Assembly (NCBI GenBank): GCA_014384515.1
Contig: JACNFS010000173.1
Location: 1-14,858, forward strand
DNA from: Dehalococcoidia bacterium
GTDB lineage: Bacteria > Chloroflexota > Dehalococcoidia > GIF9 > UBA5629
DNA: 14,858 nucleotides
Reading direction: 5' to 3'
The position numbers were made by a program, and so were the translations under genes. This document shows positions 1 through 5,922 of this stretch, piece by piece. Position 1 is the first letter of the stretch. Each line of letters begins with the position of its first letter. Below the pieces are notes generated by a model. That model saw only the letters and a program-made list of their open reading frames with translations, ran no database searches and was not told where the DNA came from.

Positions 1-6
1 GGGGGC

Positions 7-35
7 TTGAAAATCGTCTTTCCAATATATACAAT
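7..35 (+). promoter_or_regulatory. Predicted sigma-70-type promoter of speDE
   Basis: The -35 box TTGAAA (7-12) and the -10 box TACAAT (30-35) each match the consensus at 5 of 6 positions and are separated by exactly 17 bases. Transcription would begin near 42, giving a leader of about 75 bases before speD. In that leader AAGATTT (63-69) can pair with AAATCTT (94-100), directly before the ribosome site AAGGAGGG. This is a weak 7-bp stem and I do not recognise a riboswitch. The promoter call is from sequence match only. Confidence 0.6.
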
Positions 36-116
36 TACAGCTTGTTGCTATCAATTCTGTGGAAGATTTGGGGTGAGAACTTCATCAAATAAAAAATCTT
101 AAGGAGGGACGGTGAT

Positions 117-494
117 TTGAATGCTCTTGGAAGACACTTGCTACTAGAACTGAAAAATTGCGATTTGGAGGTGCTCAATGACTTAGATTATGTTAGGGAT
201 TGTCTTCATGACGCTGCTGAACAAATCGGAGCTACTGTAGTTAATGATGCTTTCTATCGATTTAGCCCTCATGGCATAAGCGGTGTGGTAATTATCTCTG
301 AATCCCATCTTTGCATTCATACCTGGCCAGAACACGGTTATGCCGCCGTAGATGTATTCACTTGTGGGGATTCTGTTGAGCCTGAGCGAGCTGTCAAGCC
401 ACTGGTAGAGAAGCTGGGGTCAAAGGACCCCTCTTTTATTGAGCTTAAGCGGGGTATTTTACCAGAAAGCCGGGTTGGCTGTGAGTCAAAATGA
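117..494 (+). CDS. speD: S-adenosylmethionine decarboxylase proenzyme, prokaryotic class
   Basis: It decarboxylates S-adenosylmethionine to supply the aminopropyl donor for polyamine synthesis in the cytoplasm. The 125-aa length fits the short bacterial/archaeal class typified by Thermotoga maritima. The signature ESHLCIHTWPEHGYAAVDVF is present. Ser63 is the expected self-cleavage residue that becomes the pyruvoyl group, and His68 and Cys83 sit where the T. maritima enzyme has its catalytic His and Cys. The start is TTG at 117: the SD AAGGAGGG (101-108) lies 8 bases upstream, and the nearby GTG at 112 runs straight into a stop. The gene overlaps speE by four bases (ATGA), so the two are translationally coupled and their products act in consecutive steps. 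Confidence 0.95.
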   Translation: MNALGRHLLLELKNCDLEVLNDLDYVRDCLHDAAEQIGATVVNDAFYRFSPHGISGVVIISESHLCIHTWPEHGYAAVDVFTCGDSVEPERAVKPLVEKLGSKDPSFIELKRGILPESRVGCESK

Positions 495-1417
495 GCAACC
501 CAGATAACCCTGACAAAAGTAAGTGGCTGCATGATGAGGTAAGTCCTGACCTCATTCAGCTCCATAGCATTAAGCGGGTAATATATTCAGGACAAACTGA
601 GTTCCAGTCCATAGACATTGTTGATACCGGAAGCTTCGGCGTTTGTCTCGTGCTGGATGGTAAGATTCAGTCCAGCGAGGCAGATGAGTTCATTTATCAT
701 GAGGCTCTGGTCCATCCTGCAATGCTCAGCCATCCACATCCGGAGACGATCCTTGTTGCTGGGGGTGGCGAGGGAGCTACTTTGCGCGAGGTGCTGGCTC
801 ATAACACAGTAAAAAAGGCGGTCATGGTGGATATCGATAGGCAGGTGATAGATGTCTGCCGTCGCTTCCTTTCCTCCTTCCACCAGGACTCTTTTGATGA
901 TTCGCGTGCGGCGCTTCACTTCACGGATGCCCGAAGGTACGTACAGGAAACCAATGATAGATTCGACGTTGTCATTATTGACTTGGTTGAGCCCCTCGAG
1001 GCGGGGCCGGCCTGCCTATTATATACCCAGGAGTTTTATCAGCTCCTCAGAGAAAGATTGAATCCTGAAGGTATTGTGTCCATCCAGTCTGGAGCTTCTG
1101 GCTGGACCAACCTGGAAAACTTCACTGCAATTATCAACACTCTGAAGAGTGTTTTTTCCGTAGTCTGCCCCTACCAGGTTTATGTTCCTTCCTTTGTTGA
1201 CCTGTGGGGATTCTCGACAGCTTCCCAGAGAATCGACCCGGCAAAGCTGTCACCTAAGGAAGTAGACCGTAGGATTTCGACCAGGCTGTCGAGGAAGCTA
1301 AAGTCCTACGATGGTCTTACTCACCAGGCTTCATTCACCCTCCCCAAACACCTCCGCCACCAGCTAGCCAGAACGAAAAGAATCATCACTGACAAGAAAC
1401 CTATTTTTACCTATTAA
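491..1417 (+). CDS. speE: Polyamine aminopropyltransferase (spermidine synthase family)
   Basis: This enzyme moves the aminopropyl group from decarboxylated S-adenosylmethionine (made by the upstream SpeD) to an amine such as putrescine, agmatine or spermidine. The 308-aa protein has the N-terminal beta domain (about 1-70), the binding motif GGGEGATLRE (91-100), the acidic VDID (113-116) and DARRYV (146-151). The catalytic-site segment reads DLVEP (164-168), where most family members have DxxDP, so Asp is replaced by Glu at 167. The segments around DEFIYHEALVHPAML (65-79) and the C-terminal end resemble the Thermus thermophilus enzyme, which uses agmatine and longer amines, more than the classic E. 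coli SpeE (comparison from memory). The acceptor amine is therefore uncertain. The ATG start overlaps the speD stop. Confidence 0.92.
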   Translation: MSNPDNPDKSKWLHDEVSPDLIQLHSIKRVIYSGQTEFQSIDIVDTGSFGVCLVLDGKIQSSEADEFIYHEALVHPAMLSHPHPETILVAGGGEGATLREVLAHNTVKKAVMVDIDRQVIDVCRRFLSSFHQDSFDDSRAALHFTDARRYVQETNDRFDVVIIDLVEPLEAGPACLLYTQEFYQLLRERLNPEGIVSIQSGASGWTNLENFTAIINTLKSVFSVVCPYQVYVPSFVDLWGFSTASQRIDPAKLSPKEVDRRISTRLSRKLKSYDGLTHQASFTLPKHLRHQLARTKRIITDKKPIFTY

Positions 1418-1478
1418 TAGGGAAGGGCAAAACTTTATGTTAATTGCTGTCCGCAAAGCTATTTTATGACATAGCGAA

Positions 1479-1518
1479 GGCACAGAAATAGAAGTTTACT
1501 GAATTACGGATCTGTGCC
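1479..1518. promoter_or_regulatory. Inverted repeat upstream of the AAA/SMC operon promoter, possible operator
   Basis: GGCACAGA (1479-1486) and TCTGTGCC (1511-1518) are perfect 8-bp inverted copies separated by 24 bases. Their centres are 32 bp apart, about three helical turns, so both half-sites would face the same side of DNA. The right half-site ends 11 bases before the -35 box. There is no T-run after it, so it is not a convincing terminator for speE. A role as a protein-binding site is inferred. Confidence 0.4.
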
Positions 1519-1529
1519 AGGAGATTATC

Positions 1530-1558
1530 TTAACCTTCCCACCGTAAAGTGGTATAAT
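1530..1558 (+). promoter_or_regulatory. Predicted promoter of the AAA/SMC operon
   Basis: A perfect TATAAT (1553-1558) is preceded at a 17-base spacing by TTAACC (1530-1535), which matches TTGACA at 4 of 6 positions. Transcription would start near 1565, about 34 bases before the ATG of the first gene. This marks the genes from 1599 to 5856 as a unit separate from speDE. Sequence-based call only. Confidence 0.6.
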
Positions 1559-1598
1559 ATGAAGGTCACATATTGGTCTCAGTTTAGAGAGGGTTGGA

Positions 1599-2327
1599 AT
1601 GGTTGCCCTAGAGATGATTGACCTCGGCGAGTCGATTCCCCACGTTCTAGTCAATGGTATGCGTAGTGGGGAGGCCAATGTGGTCAGGGGATTGCAAGCT
1701 ATGAGTGGTGCTATAATGTGGCATCCTACACATCCAGCGATTCATCTTATCGAACTCATCGTAGATGCACGGAGTACGGATGGTGTCATTCACCCGGGAT
1801 TTCTCAGTGAGGTTATGTGTTCAACTAGGGGCAATGAAGTTATCAATGACTTTACAGAATGGGGCTTCCTAGAAATGCAAATGGATGACGAATTGAACGA
1901 AATATGTGTTGCTCCAGAAATATGGGATACTTTTACTAACAGTTTGGACGAGTCAAGACCAGATATGGGCCTTCAATCAATGGGGAAACTACTTGGAATT
2001 TGTTCTTTGGCAAAGAATGTAGCGAACCGACGCCGTGTCGGCATTGGTTTTTATTCATCCGTTAAAGCTCTGGCTGTTAGATGTCGGAATCAGGGAGGGA
2101 AAATCACACCCACTGCCGCTAAAAAGGTTTTCAGTCTTGCTTGCTCCGGACACGAACGGAAATGGCTTGACATGGTATACGGAGATAAGCAGAAGGTCGA
2201 AAGCCTGCGGTTCTTTGCTGACATGACCGGCAACGACTGGGTAATAAATCCTGACGTTTTGGTTGCTCTAGAGAGGATTGTCGGACGCACCAATGAACTC
2301 CTGAGAGAAAGAGGTATTACCACATAG
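1599..2327 (+). CDS. Hypothetical protein, first gene of the AAA/SMC operon
   Basis: I do not recognise this 242-aa protein. No signal peptide or membrane segment is visible, so it should be cytoplasmic. Residues of roughly 46-107 run as helix, helix, then a GFLE...DDE...VAPE stretch that could be a winged-helix wing. That is a weak guess from pattern, not a family match. The C-terminal half (about 125-240) looks mostly helical, with basic patches such as NRRR (143-146). The ATG start has an SD-like AGAGAGGG (1586-1593) five bases upstream. It is the first gene after the predicted promoter and ends 18 bases before the AAA ATPase, so it is probably a dedicated partner or regulator of that operon. 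Confidence 0.75.
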   Translation: MVALEMIDLGESIPHVLVNGMRSGEANVVRGLQAMSGAIMWHPTHPAIHLIELIVDARSTDGVIHPGFLSEVMCSTRGNEVINDFTEWGFLEMQMDDELNEICVAPEIWDTFTNSLDESRPDMGLQSMGKLLGICSLAKNVANRRRVGIGFYSSVKALAVRCRNQGGKITPTAAKKVFSLACSGHERKWLDMVYGDKQKVESLRFFADMTGNDWVINPDVLVALERIVGRTNELLRERGITT

Positions 2328-2345
2328 AACGGAAAGTCTTGAGCC

Positions 2346-3071
2346 ATGAAACAAATGACCAGTAGACAGATAGGCCAAACCTTTCGTCAATTGGACCCTT
2401 ATAAGGATATCGAGGAAGACATAACCAGATTTCGGGGAGAAGCATATCGGGAGATTTTCTATAAGGTCCGGCAGATCATATCACACCAGTTCAACAAGAA
2501 AGTCAGAAAGGGGATAAAGGGATTTTTGTTTTGGGGGGACGTAGGAACAGGCAAGACGGCAATGGCGAGGGCATTGGCCAAGGATCTCGGTTGTCCCCTC
2601 ATGTTTGTTGACGGCTCTGACATAGCTAGATGGCGTTATGGCGAAAGCGAACAGCAAATCGTAGAATTATTTAGCAACCCTTCCAAGGAAAAGCGGATCG
2701 TCCTTATCGATGATGCTGAGAGTGTTTTCCCTCGCAGAGATTGGGTAAAAGGTGAAAGCTGGCATATTGCACAGAATAATGTTCTATTTCATGAATTAGA
2801 TCGCATGGATACTAGCTATACTGTGGCTATACTATCCACTAATGAATTGAGCTTGATGGACAAAGCACTTCGCGATAGACTGTATCAAATCGAGTTTAGT
2901 AACCTTCCAAAAGAAACCCTGATAGAAATAACTAAGGATAGGTGTGATGACCTTATGATTCCGTGGAAGGAAGTTGTGAACCGAATCGAGAAAGACAACA
3001 AAATTAAGACAATTCGTGATGTCGAGAAGGAAGTCTTAGCATATTATGCCGAGGAGGTGAAAGAACGTTGA
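2346..3071 (+). CDS. Single-domain AAA family ATPase
   Basis: The 241-aa protein is a lone AAA domain of the classic type. It has Walker A GDVGTGKT (64-71), with Lys70 and Thr71 contacting nucleotide, and a pore-loop-like RYGESE (97-102) with aromatic Tyr98. Walker B is IVLIDDAES (118-126), sensor 1 is at Asn166 in ILSTNE, and an arginine-finger segment ALRDRL holds Arg176 and Arg178. Walker B has Asp-Asp rather than the usual Asp-Glu. The pore loop suggests a ring that threads or remodels a protein, but no substrate-recognition domain is attached, so a neighbouring gene may supply it. The ATG at 2346 has only a weak ribosome site. The TGA stop lies inside a strong hairpin, and the last codons carry the SD sequence that may serve the next gene. 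Confidence 0.9.
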   Translation: MKQMTSRQIGQTFRQLDPYKDIEEDITRFRGEAYREIFYKVRQIISHQFNKKVRKGIKGFLFWGDVGTGKTAMARALAKDLGCPLMFVDGSDIARWRYGESEQQIVELFSNPSKEKRIVLIDDAESVFPRRDWVKGESWHIAQNNVLFHELDRMDTSYTVAILSTNELSLMDKALRDRLYQIEFSNLPKETLIEITKDRCDDLMIPWKEVVNRIEKDNKIKTIRDVEKEVLAYYAEEVKER

Positions 3072-3093
3072 CAGTTGTCAACGTTCTTTAAAT
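3051..3093 (+). promoter_or_regulatory. Strong Shine-Dalgarno separated from its start codon by a perfect hairpin
   Basis: GAGGAGGTGA (3051-3060) is a near-perfect SD, but the next start, ATG at 3094, is 34 bases away. The space is filled by a perfect inverted repeat: AAAGAACGTTGACA (3060-3073), a GT centre, and TGTCAACGTTCTTT (3076-3089). If it folds, only about four bases remain between SD and ATG. Hairpin-bridged ribosome sites of this kind are known from phage T4 genes 38 and 25. The repeat also holds the TGA of the AAA gene. No T-run follows, so a terminator is unlikely. A rival reading is a seven-codon ORF from TTG 3068 to TAA 3091. Confidence 0.55.
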
Positions 3094-3483
3094 ATGGCTA
3101 TCCTTATAATCATTACTGCCAACCGAGAATCTCAACAAAACATGCAGAGAACATATAAGAGAGACGCTCCAGAGCTTTTTTTAGGCAAGCCTGCATCAAA
3201 TGTGTTCCTAATGAAGAACAACGGATTGTCACTTAAGTATGCTTGGACGGTAAAGGAGCGTAATCCGTTTTATGTAGATGTATATATTGCCGATGAACTT
3301 CATCCGCACCAAATTCCAGACAAAGTAAGGAGGGCAGTAGATTGGAAGAAAGAGCAAGGATTCGGCCGTTACCCGGCCTCGGAGAAAACCCTGAGGAAGG
3401 AAGGCCTTCCGAGCCATCAGGAGTTAGAGAAGATCGAATTAGACTTCTCAATGAAATTACCTCAGAAGGTCTCCAAATTCTAA
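3094..3483 (+). CDS. Hypothetical small protein of the AAA/SMC operon
   Basis: I do not recognise this 129-aa protein. It opens with a hydrophobic strand (AILIIITA, residues 2-9), too short for a membrane span, and the rest is charged and probably cytoplasmic. The frame has a stop at 3058 and no other usual start before the ATG at 3094, so that ATG is the likely start although no SD lies at a normal distance. The strong SD at 3051-3060 may reach it through the intervening hairpin. Its last 47 codons overlap the next gene in another frame. Alternatively the two frames are one gene broken by a frameshift, but I see no good slippery heptamer and the second frame has its own excellent SD. Confidence 0.6.
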   Translation: MAILIIITANRESQQNMQRTYKRDAPELFLGKPASNVFLMKNNGLSLKYAWTVKERNPFYVDVYIADELHPHQIPDKVRRAVDWKKEQGFGRYPASEKTLRKEGLPSHQELEKIELDFSMKLPQKVSKF

Positions 3484-3623
3484 AGAACAGTGAGCGTCAC
3501 TTGCCAGATACCGTGGACCGACTGTCACCATCGAGTAGAAAGCAATTGGGTGACCTGATGCATCGAGGCTTGGCTGTGTGGAGAAAAGTTACACAGGAGG
3601 TCAACAGTGCCAGAAAAGCTTAG
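3342..3623 (+). CDS. Hypothetical small protein overlapping both neighbours
   Basis: I do not recognise this 93-aa protein. The TTG start at 3342 has a perfect SD, AAGGAGGG (3327-3334), seven bases upstream, placed inside the previous gene. The first 30 residues are rich in Pro, Gly, Arg and Glu and look disordered. From about residue 31 the sequence looks like a real charged helical protein (IRLLNEITSEGLQILKNSER). It overlaps the upstream gene by 142 bases and the Rad50-like gene by 17. The low-complexity start fits a frame riding over an older gene. The part after 3483 lies outside the upstream frame and is the best evidence that this frame is coding. It could instead be the displaced 3' end of the upstream gene. 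Confidence 0.55.
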   Translation: MEERARIRPLPGLGENPEEGRPSEPSGVREDRIRLLNEITSEGLQILKNSERHLPDTVDRLSPSSRKQLGDLMHRGLAVWRKVTQEVNSARKA

Positions 3624-5448
3624 TCTGTCAGTGGAGAATATTGGTGGTCTTTATGGGACTAGACGGTTTGAGTTTAAGCCCGGATTGAATTTAGTTACCG
3701 CCCCCAATGCTGCGGGTAAAAGCTCAATTATTCACGCACTTCAAGCTTTAGTGCTCGATGAGCGAGACTTAACCACACGGGACTACTTCTTGCACTCATT
3801 TGAATCGATGGGCCGTGTGGAACTTAACATGAAAGGTCACGACTACGTGAGACGTTTGAAAGCACGTGATGGTGGTCTTTCAGTTGGCGGCGAGCCGCTT
3901 TATCCAGAAGGTCGAAAGGTGAATCTCTTTTGTATTGCCGCTGAAGACAACGAGCTTATGGACCGCGTCAAAACTGGAAAGGCCTTGCGATCAACCTTGT
4001 TGGATTTTTCTGATCATAGATACTATGAACTTCTGGGAGATTTCTTTGAGCAACAACGATTAAAATCTGAAAGCCAGCTCCGCCAGTATAGAGACAGACA
4101 AGCTGAGTTAGAATTGCTAACAGGGCAGCTAAGGAAAATAGAGGCCGAACTTGAGCAATTGGAGAACGAAAGAAGGACCATGGAGGAAATTCCTTTGGAG
4201 ATAGTCGTCAAGACCGAAGAGGAACGACGCAGATTAGCTCAGGCACAGAAGGAACTTTCTGATGTAATTGCCGAAATAACTGCAGCTGAAGGTGAAATCA
4301 ATAGAACCAAGAATCGCTTAGAGGATCTGAGAAATCAGGAGCTGCGTCTCCAGCATCGGGTAGGGGAGTTCGAGAGCCAACATCCAGATATAGAACAGGA
4401 ACTAGCATCTATGGATCGAGAACTCGAATCATTCAAAAATAAGTTAGACCTATTTAGGAGCGAGATGGATGGTGTTCAGGCAAAATTCCAAGATACAAGC
4501 CATAATTGGACACGCCATGTTAAATATGGAATCGATGAATGCTTTGCCTGTGGTACCCCGATAAAAGCGGAACAGCTGAGAGATAGACAGAAACAGCTGG
4601 AGCAAAGATCCAGCGAGCTTAGCAATGAGATAAACAGCCTGCAGTGGCGCATCGAAGAACAAAAAAAAGAGAGGACACAGCTTCAGCAAGAATGGACTGA
4701 GGTTAGGTCACAGATAAGAGCAGATCTCAATAATAGAAGGCGAGCGATTGATATGCAGGAAGATAGCCTAAAGAAGCTAGAAGTCAAACGGGATAGTCTT
4801 TTACCCCGTCGGCCTGAACTTAGCGAGCTTGTGAAGCAATTAGAGGCAACATTTGACAAAGATACTAGGGAAAAGCTTGAAAGGCGTCGGCAACTAGACG
4901 AAAAAATCGCTCGTCGGGATCAAGATAGAAAAACGAAGATTGCGAGTATAGAGCAAATTGGCGATGTGCGAACACAGATCGTTCAGTTTCGGGAAGAAAT
5001 ACGCTTTTGCCAAGAGCTAAATCATTTGGTGTCAGAGAAAGCGGAGGAAGTAAAAAGGGCTGTGAGGAATATGTTTAACGAGCGTATTACCGAAGTCTAT
5101 CGCTTATTGGAGTTTGACAAAGACTTTGAGAGAATCTACTTGGATGATGGTTTCCAGCTGAAGATTATCAGAAGATTTGGAGACCAGAGAAAGGATGGTA
5201 GCATTAATACTCTTAGCCGTGGCGAGAAAGAGACTGTAGCTCTAGTGCTGATGTTGGCAGGTAGGGAGGCGTATCTACCCGATTTTCCGCTTTTTATTGC
5301 GGACGAAACGACCTTCTACGATTCCACCCGCTTTAGAAGGATAGTTGAATACGTTAGCAAACGAGTGCCATACACTATCATAGCCAATCTCGTTCCCAAG
5401 GATAAGCAGGATGCTTTGACCATTGAATACGAGCTCGCTAAGGTTTAA
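3607..5448 (+). CDS. Rad50/SMC-like ABC ATPase with a CxxC zinc-hook-like apex
   Basis: The 613-aa protein has split ABC-ATPase halves joined by a long coiled coil, like Rad50 and SMC proteins, and should bind DNA or remodel it using ATP. Walker A is APNAAGKSS (32-40). The coiled coil runs from about 150 to 300 and 320 to 485, with Cys312-Phe-Ala-Cys315 at its apex, placed like the Rad50 zinc hook. The signature LSRGE (536-540) and Walker B FPLFIADE (560-567) follow. The usual H-loop His after Walker B is not apparent; the segment reads TIIANLVPKD (590-599). It is shorter than full Rad50, and no Mre11-like nuclease lies beside it. From memory, the N-terminal VENIGG and C-terminal ends recall haloarchaeal SMC-related proteins. 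The GTG start has AGGAGG (3595-3600) six bases upstream. Confidence 0.9.
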   Translation: MPEKLSLSVENIGGLYGTRRFEFKPGLNLVTAPNAAGKSSIIHALQALVLDERDLTTRDYFLHSFESMGRVELNMKGHDYVRRLKARDGGLSVGGEPLYPEGRKVNLFCIAAEDNELMDRVKTGKALRSTLLDFSDHRYYELLGDFFEQQRLKSESQLRQYRDRQAELELLTGQLRKIEAELEQLENERRTMEEIPLEIVVKTEEERRRLAQAQKELSDVIAEITAAEGEINRTKNRLEDLRNQELRLQHRVGEFESQHPDIEQELASMDRELESFKNKLDLFRSEMDGVQAKFQDTSHNWTRHVKYGIDECFACGTPIKAEQLRDRQKQLEQRSSELSNEINSLQWRIEEQKKERTQLQQEWTEVRSQIRADLNNRRRAIDMQEDSLKKLEVKRDSLLPRRPELSELVKQLEATFDKDTREKLERRRQLDEKIARRDQDRKTKIASIEQIGDVRTQIVQFREEIRFCQELNHLVSEKAEEVKRAVRNMFNERITEVYRLLEFDKDFERIYLDDGFQLKIIRRFGDQRKDGSINTLSRGEKETVALVLMLAGREAYLPDFPLFIADETTFYDSTRFRRIVEYVSKRVPYTIIANLVPKDKQDALTIEYELAKV

Positions 5449-5478
5449 TGACCAGTTTCGGTGTTCTAAGTTAGCTTG

Positions 5479-5856
5479 ATGGTTGAAGAAGCAACAGAGG
5501 CAAATTTAATTTGTAGGATCCTCGAGGGTGTCAGTGGTGGCTATTATCCCAATGCCTATTTTCTTTATGAGAAATTGCCTAAAGCTTTTAAAGAAAGATT
5601 TTCCTATGGCGATGTCCTTACACTTTTCAATAAATTGGAGTGGAATGTTAAGGTAATAGAAATTGAGCACATTCGGGATACTTCGGCTTGGAATCCTTGG
5701 AAAGGCGAACCTAGTGTGTCCAAGAAGGTGATTGAGTATCGTGTTAGGCCTCAATTTGAAGGCTGGAAACATAAACCTGGTCTCTTCGAGAAGATCCTGC
5801 AAAACCTTCATCAGGAACTGCCCCAGAAGATAGATTTCGACCTTACCTTGGAATAG
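5479..5856 (+). CDS. Hypothetical protein, last gene of the AAA/SMC operon
   Basis: I do not recognise this 125-aa protein. It is soluble in appearance and rich in aromatic residues (YYPNAYFLYEKLP, then SAWNPWKGEP around residues 68-77). Helices alternate with a strand-like VKVIEIEHI (58-66), and the tail is acidic. Neither the ATG at 5479 nor the in-frame TTG at 5476 has a clear SD; I chose ATG. It starts 30 bases after the Rad50-like gene on the same strand, so it is probably made from the same transcript, perhaps by ribosomes continuing from the previous gene. It is the last gene before the convergent minus-strand operon. I see no clear terminator hairpin in the 66 bases after it. Confidence 0.7.
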   Translation: MVEEATEANLICRILEGVSGGYYPNAYFLYEKLPKAFKERFSYGDVLTLFNKLEWNVKVIEIEHIRDTSAWNPWKGEPSVSKKVIEYRVRPQFEGWKHKPGLFEKILQNLHQELPQKIDFDLTLE

Positions 5857-5922
5857 ACTATCAGAGACACCTGCTTCTACTATCGGCAAATCGTTTACAT
5901 AAAGTTTCGCCCTTCCCTACTA

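Noticed and set aside
1418..1478. A terminator or small gene after speE
   Set aside because: No stem with T-run and no frame with a ribosome site is visible; only the inverted repeat further down stands out.
3060..3089. The 14-bp inverted repeat as an intrinsic terminator
   Set aside because: No T-run follows on the plus strand, the gene beyond starts four bases later, and the operon clearly continues.
3068..3096. TTGACA at 3068 as the -35 of an internal promoter
   Set aside because: The sequence at 17-18 bases spacing (AATATG/ATATGG) is a poor -10, and the TTGACA is explained by the inverted repeat.
3361..3483. Programmed -1 frameshift joining the two small frames of the AAA/SMC operon
   Set aside because: I find no good X-XXY-YYZ heptamer in the right frame, and the second frame has its own perfect SD.
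1599..5856. The operon as a known Wadjet, Lamassu or SbcCD locus
   Set aside because: The accessory genes expected for these (JetA/B/D-like subunits, a Lamassu effector, an Mre11/SbcD nuclease) are not recognisable here.
5857..5922. A two-way terminator between the convergent operons
   Set aside because: I looked for a GC-rich stem with T-runs in these 66 bases and found none.
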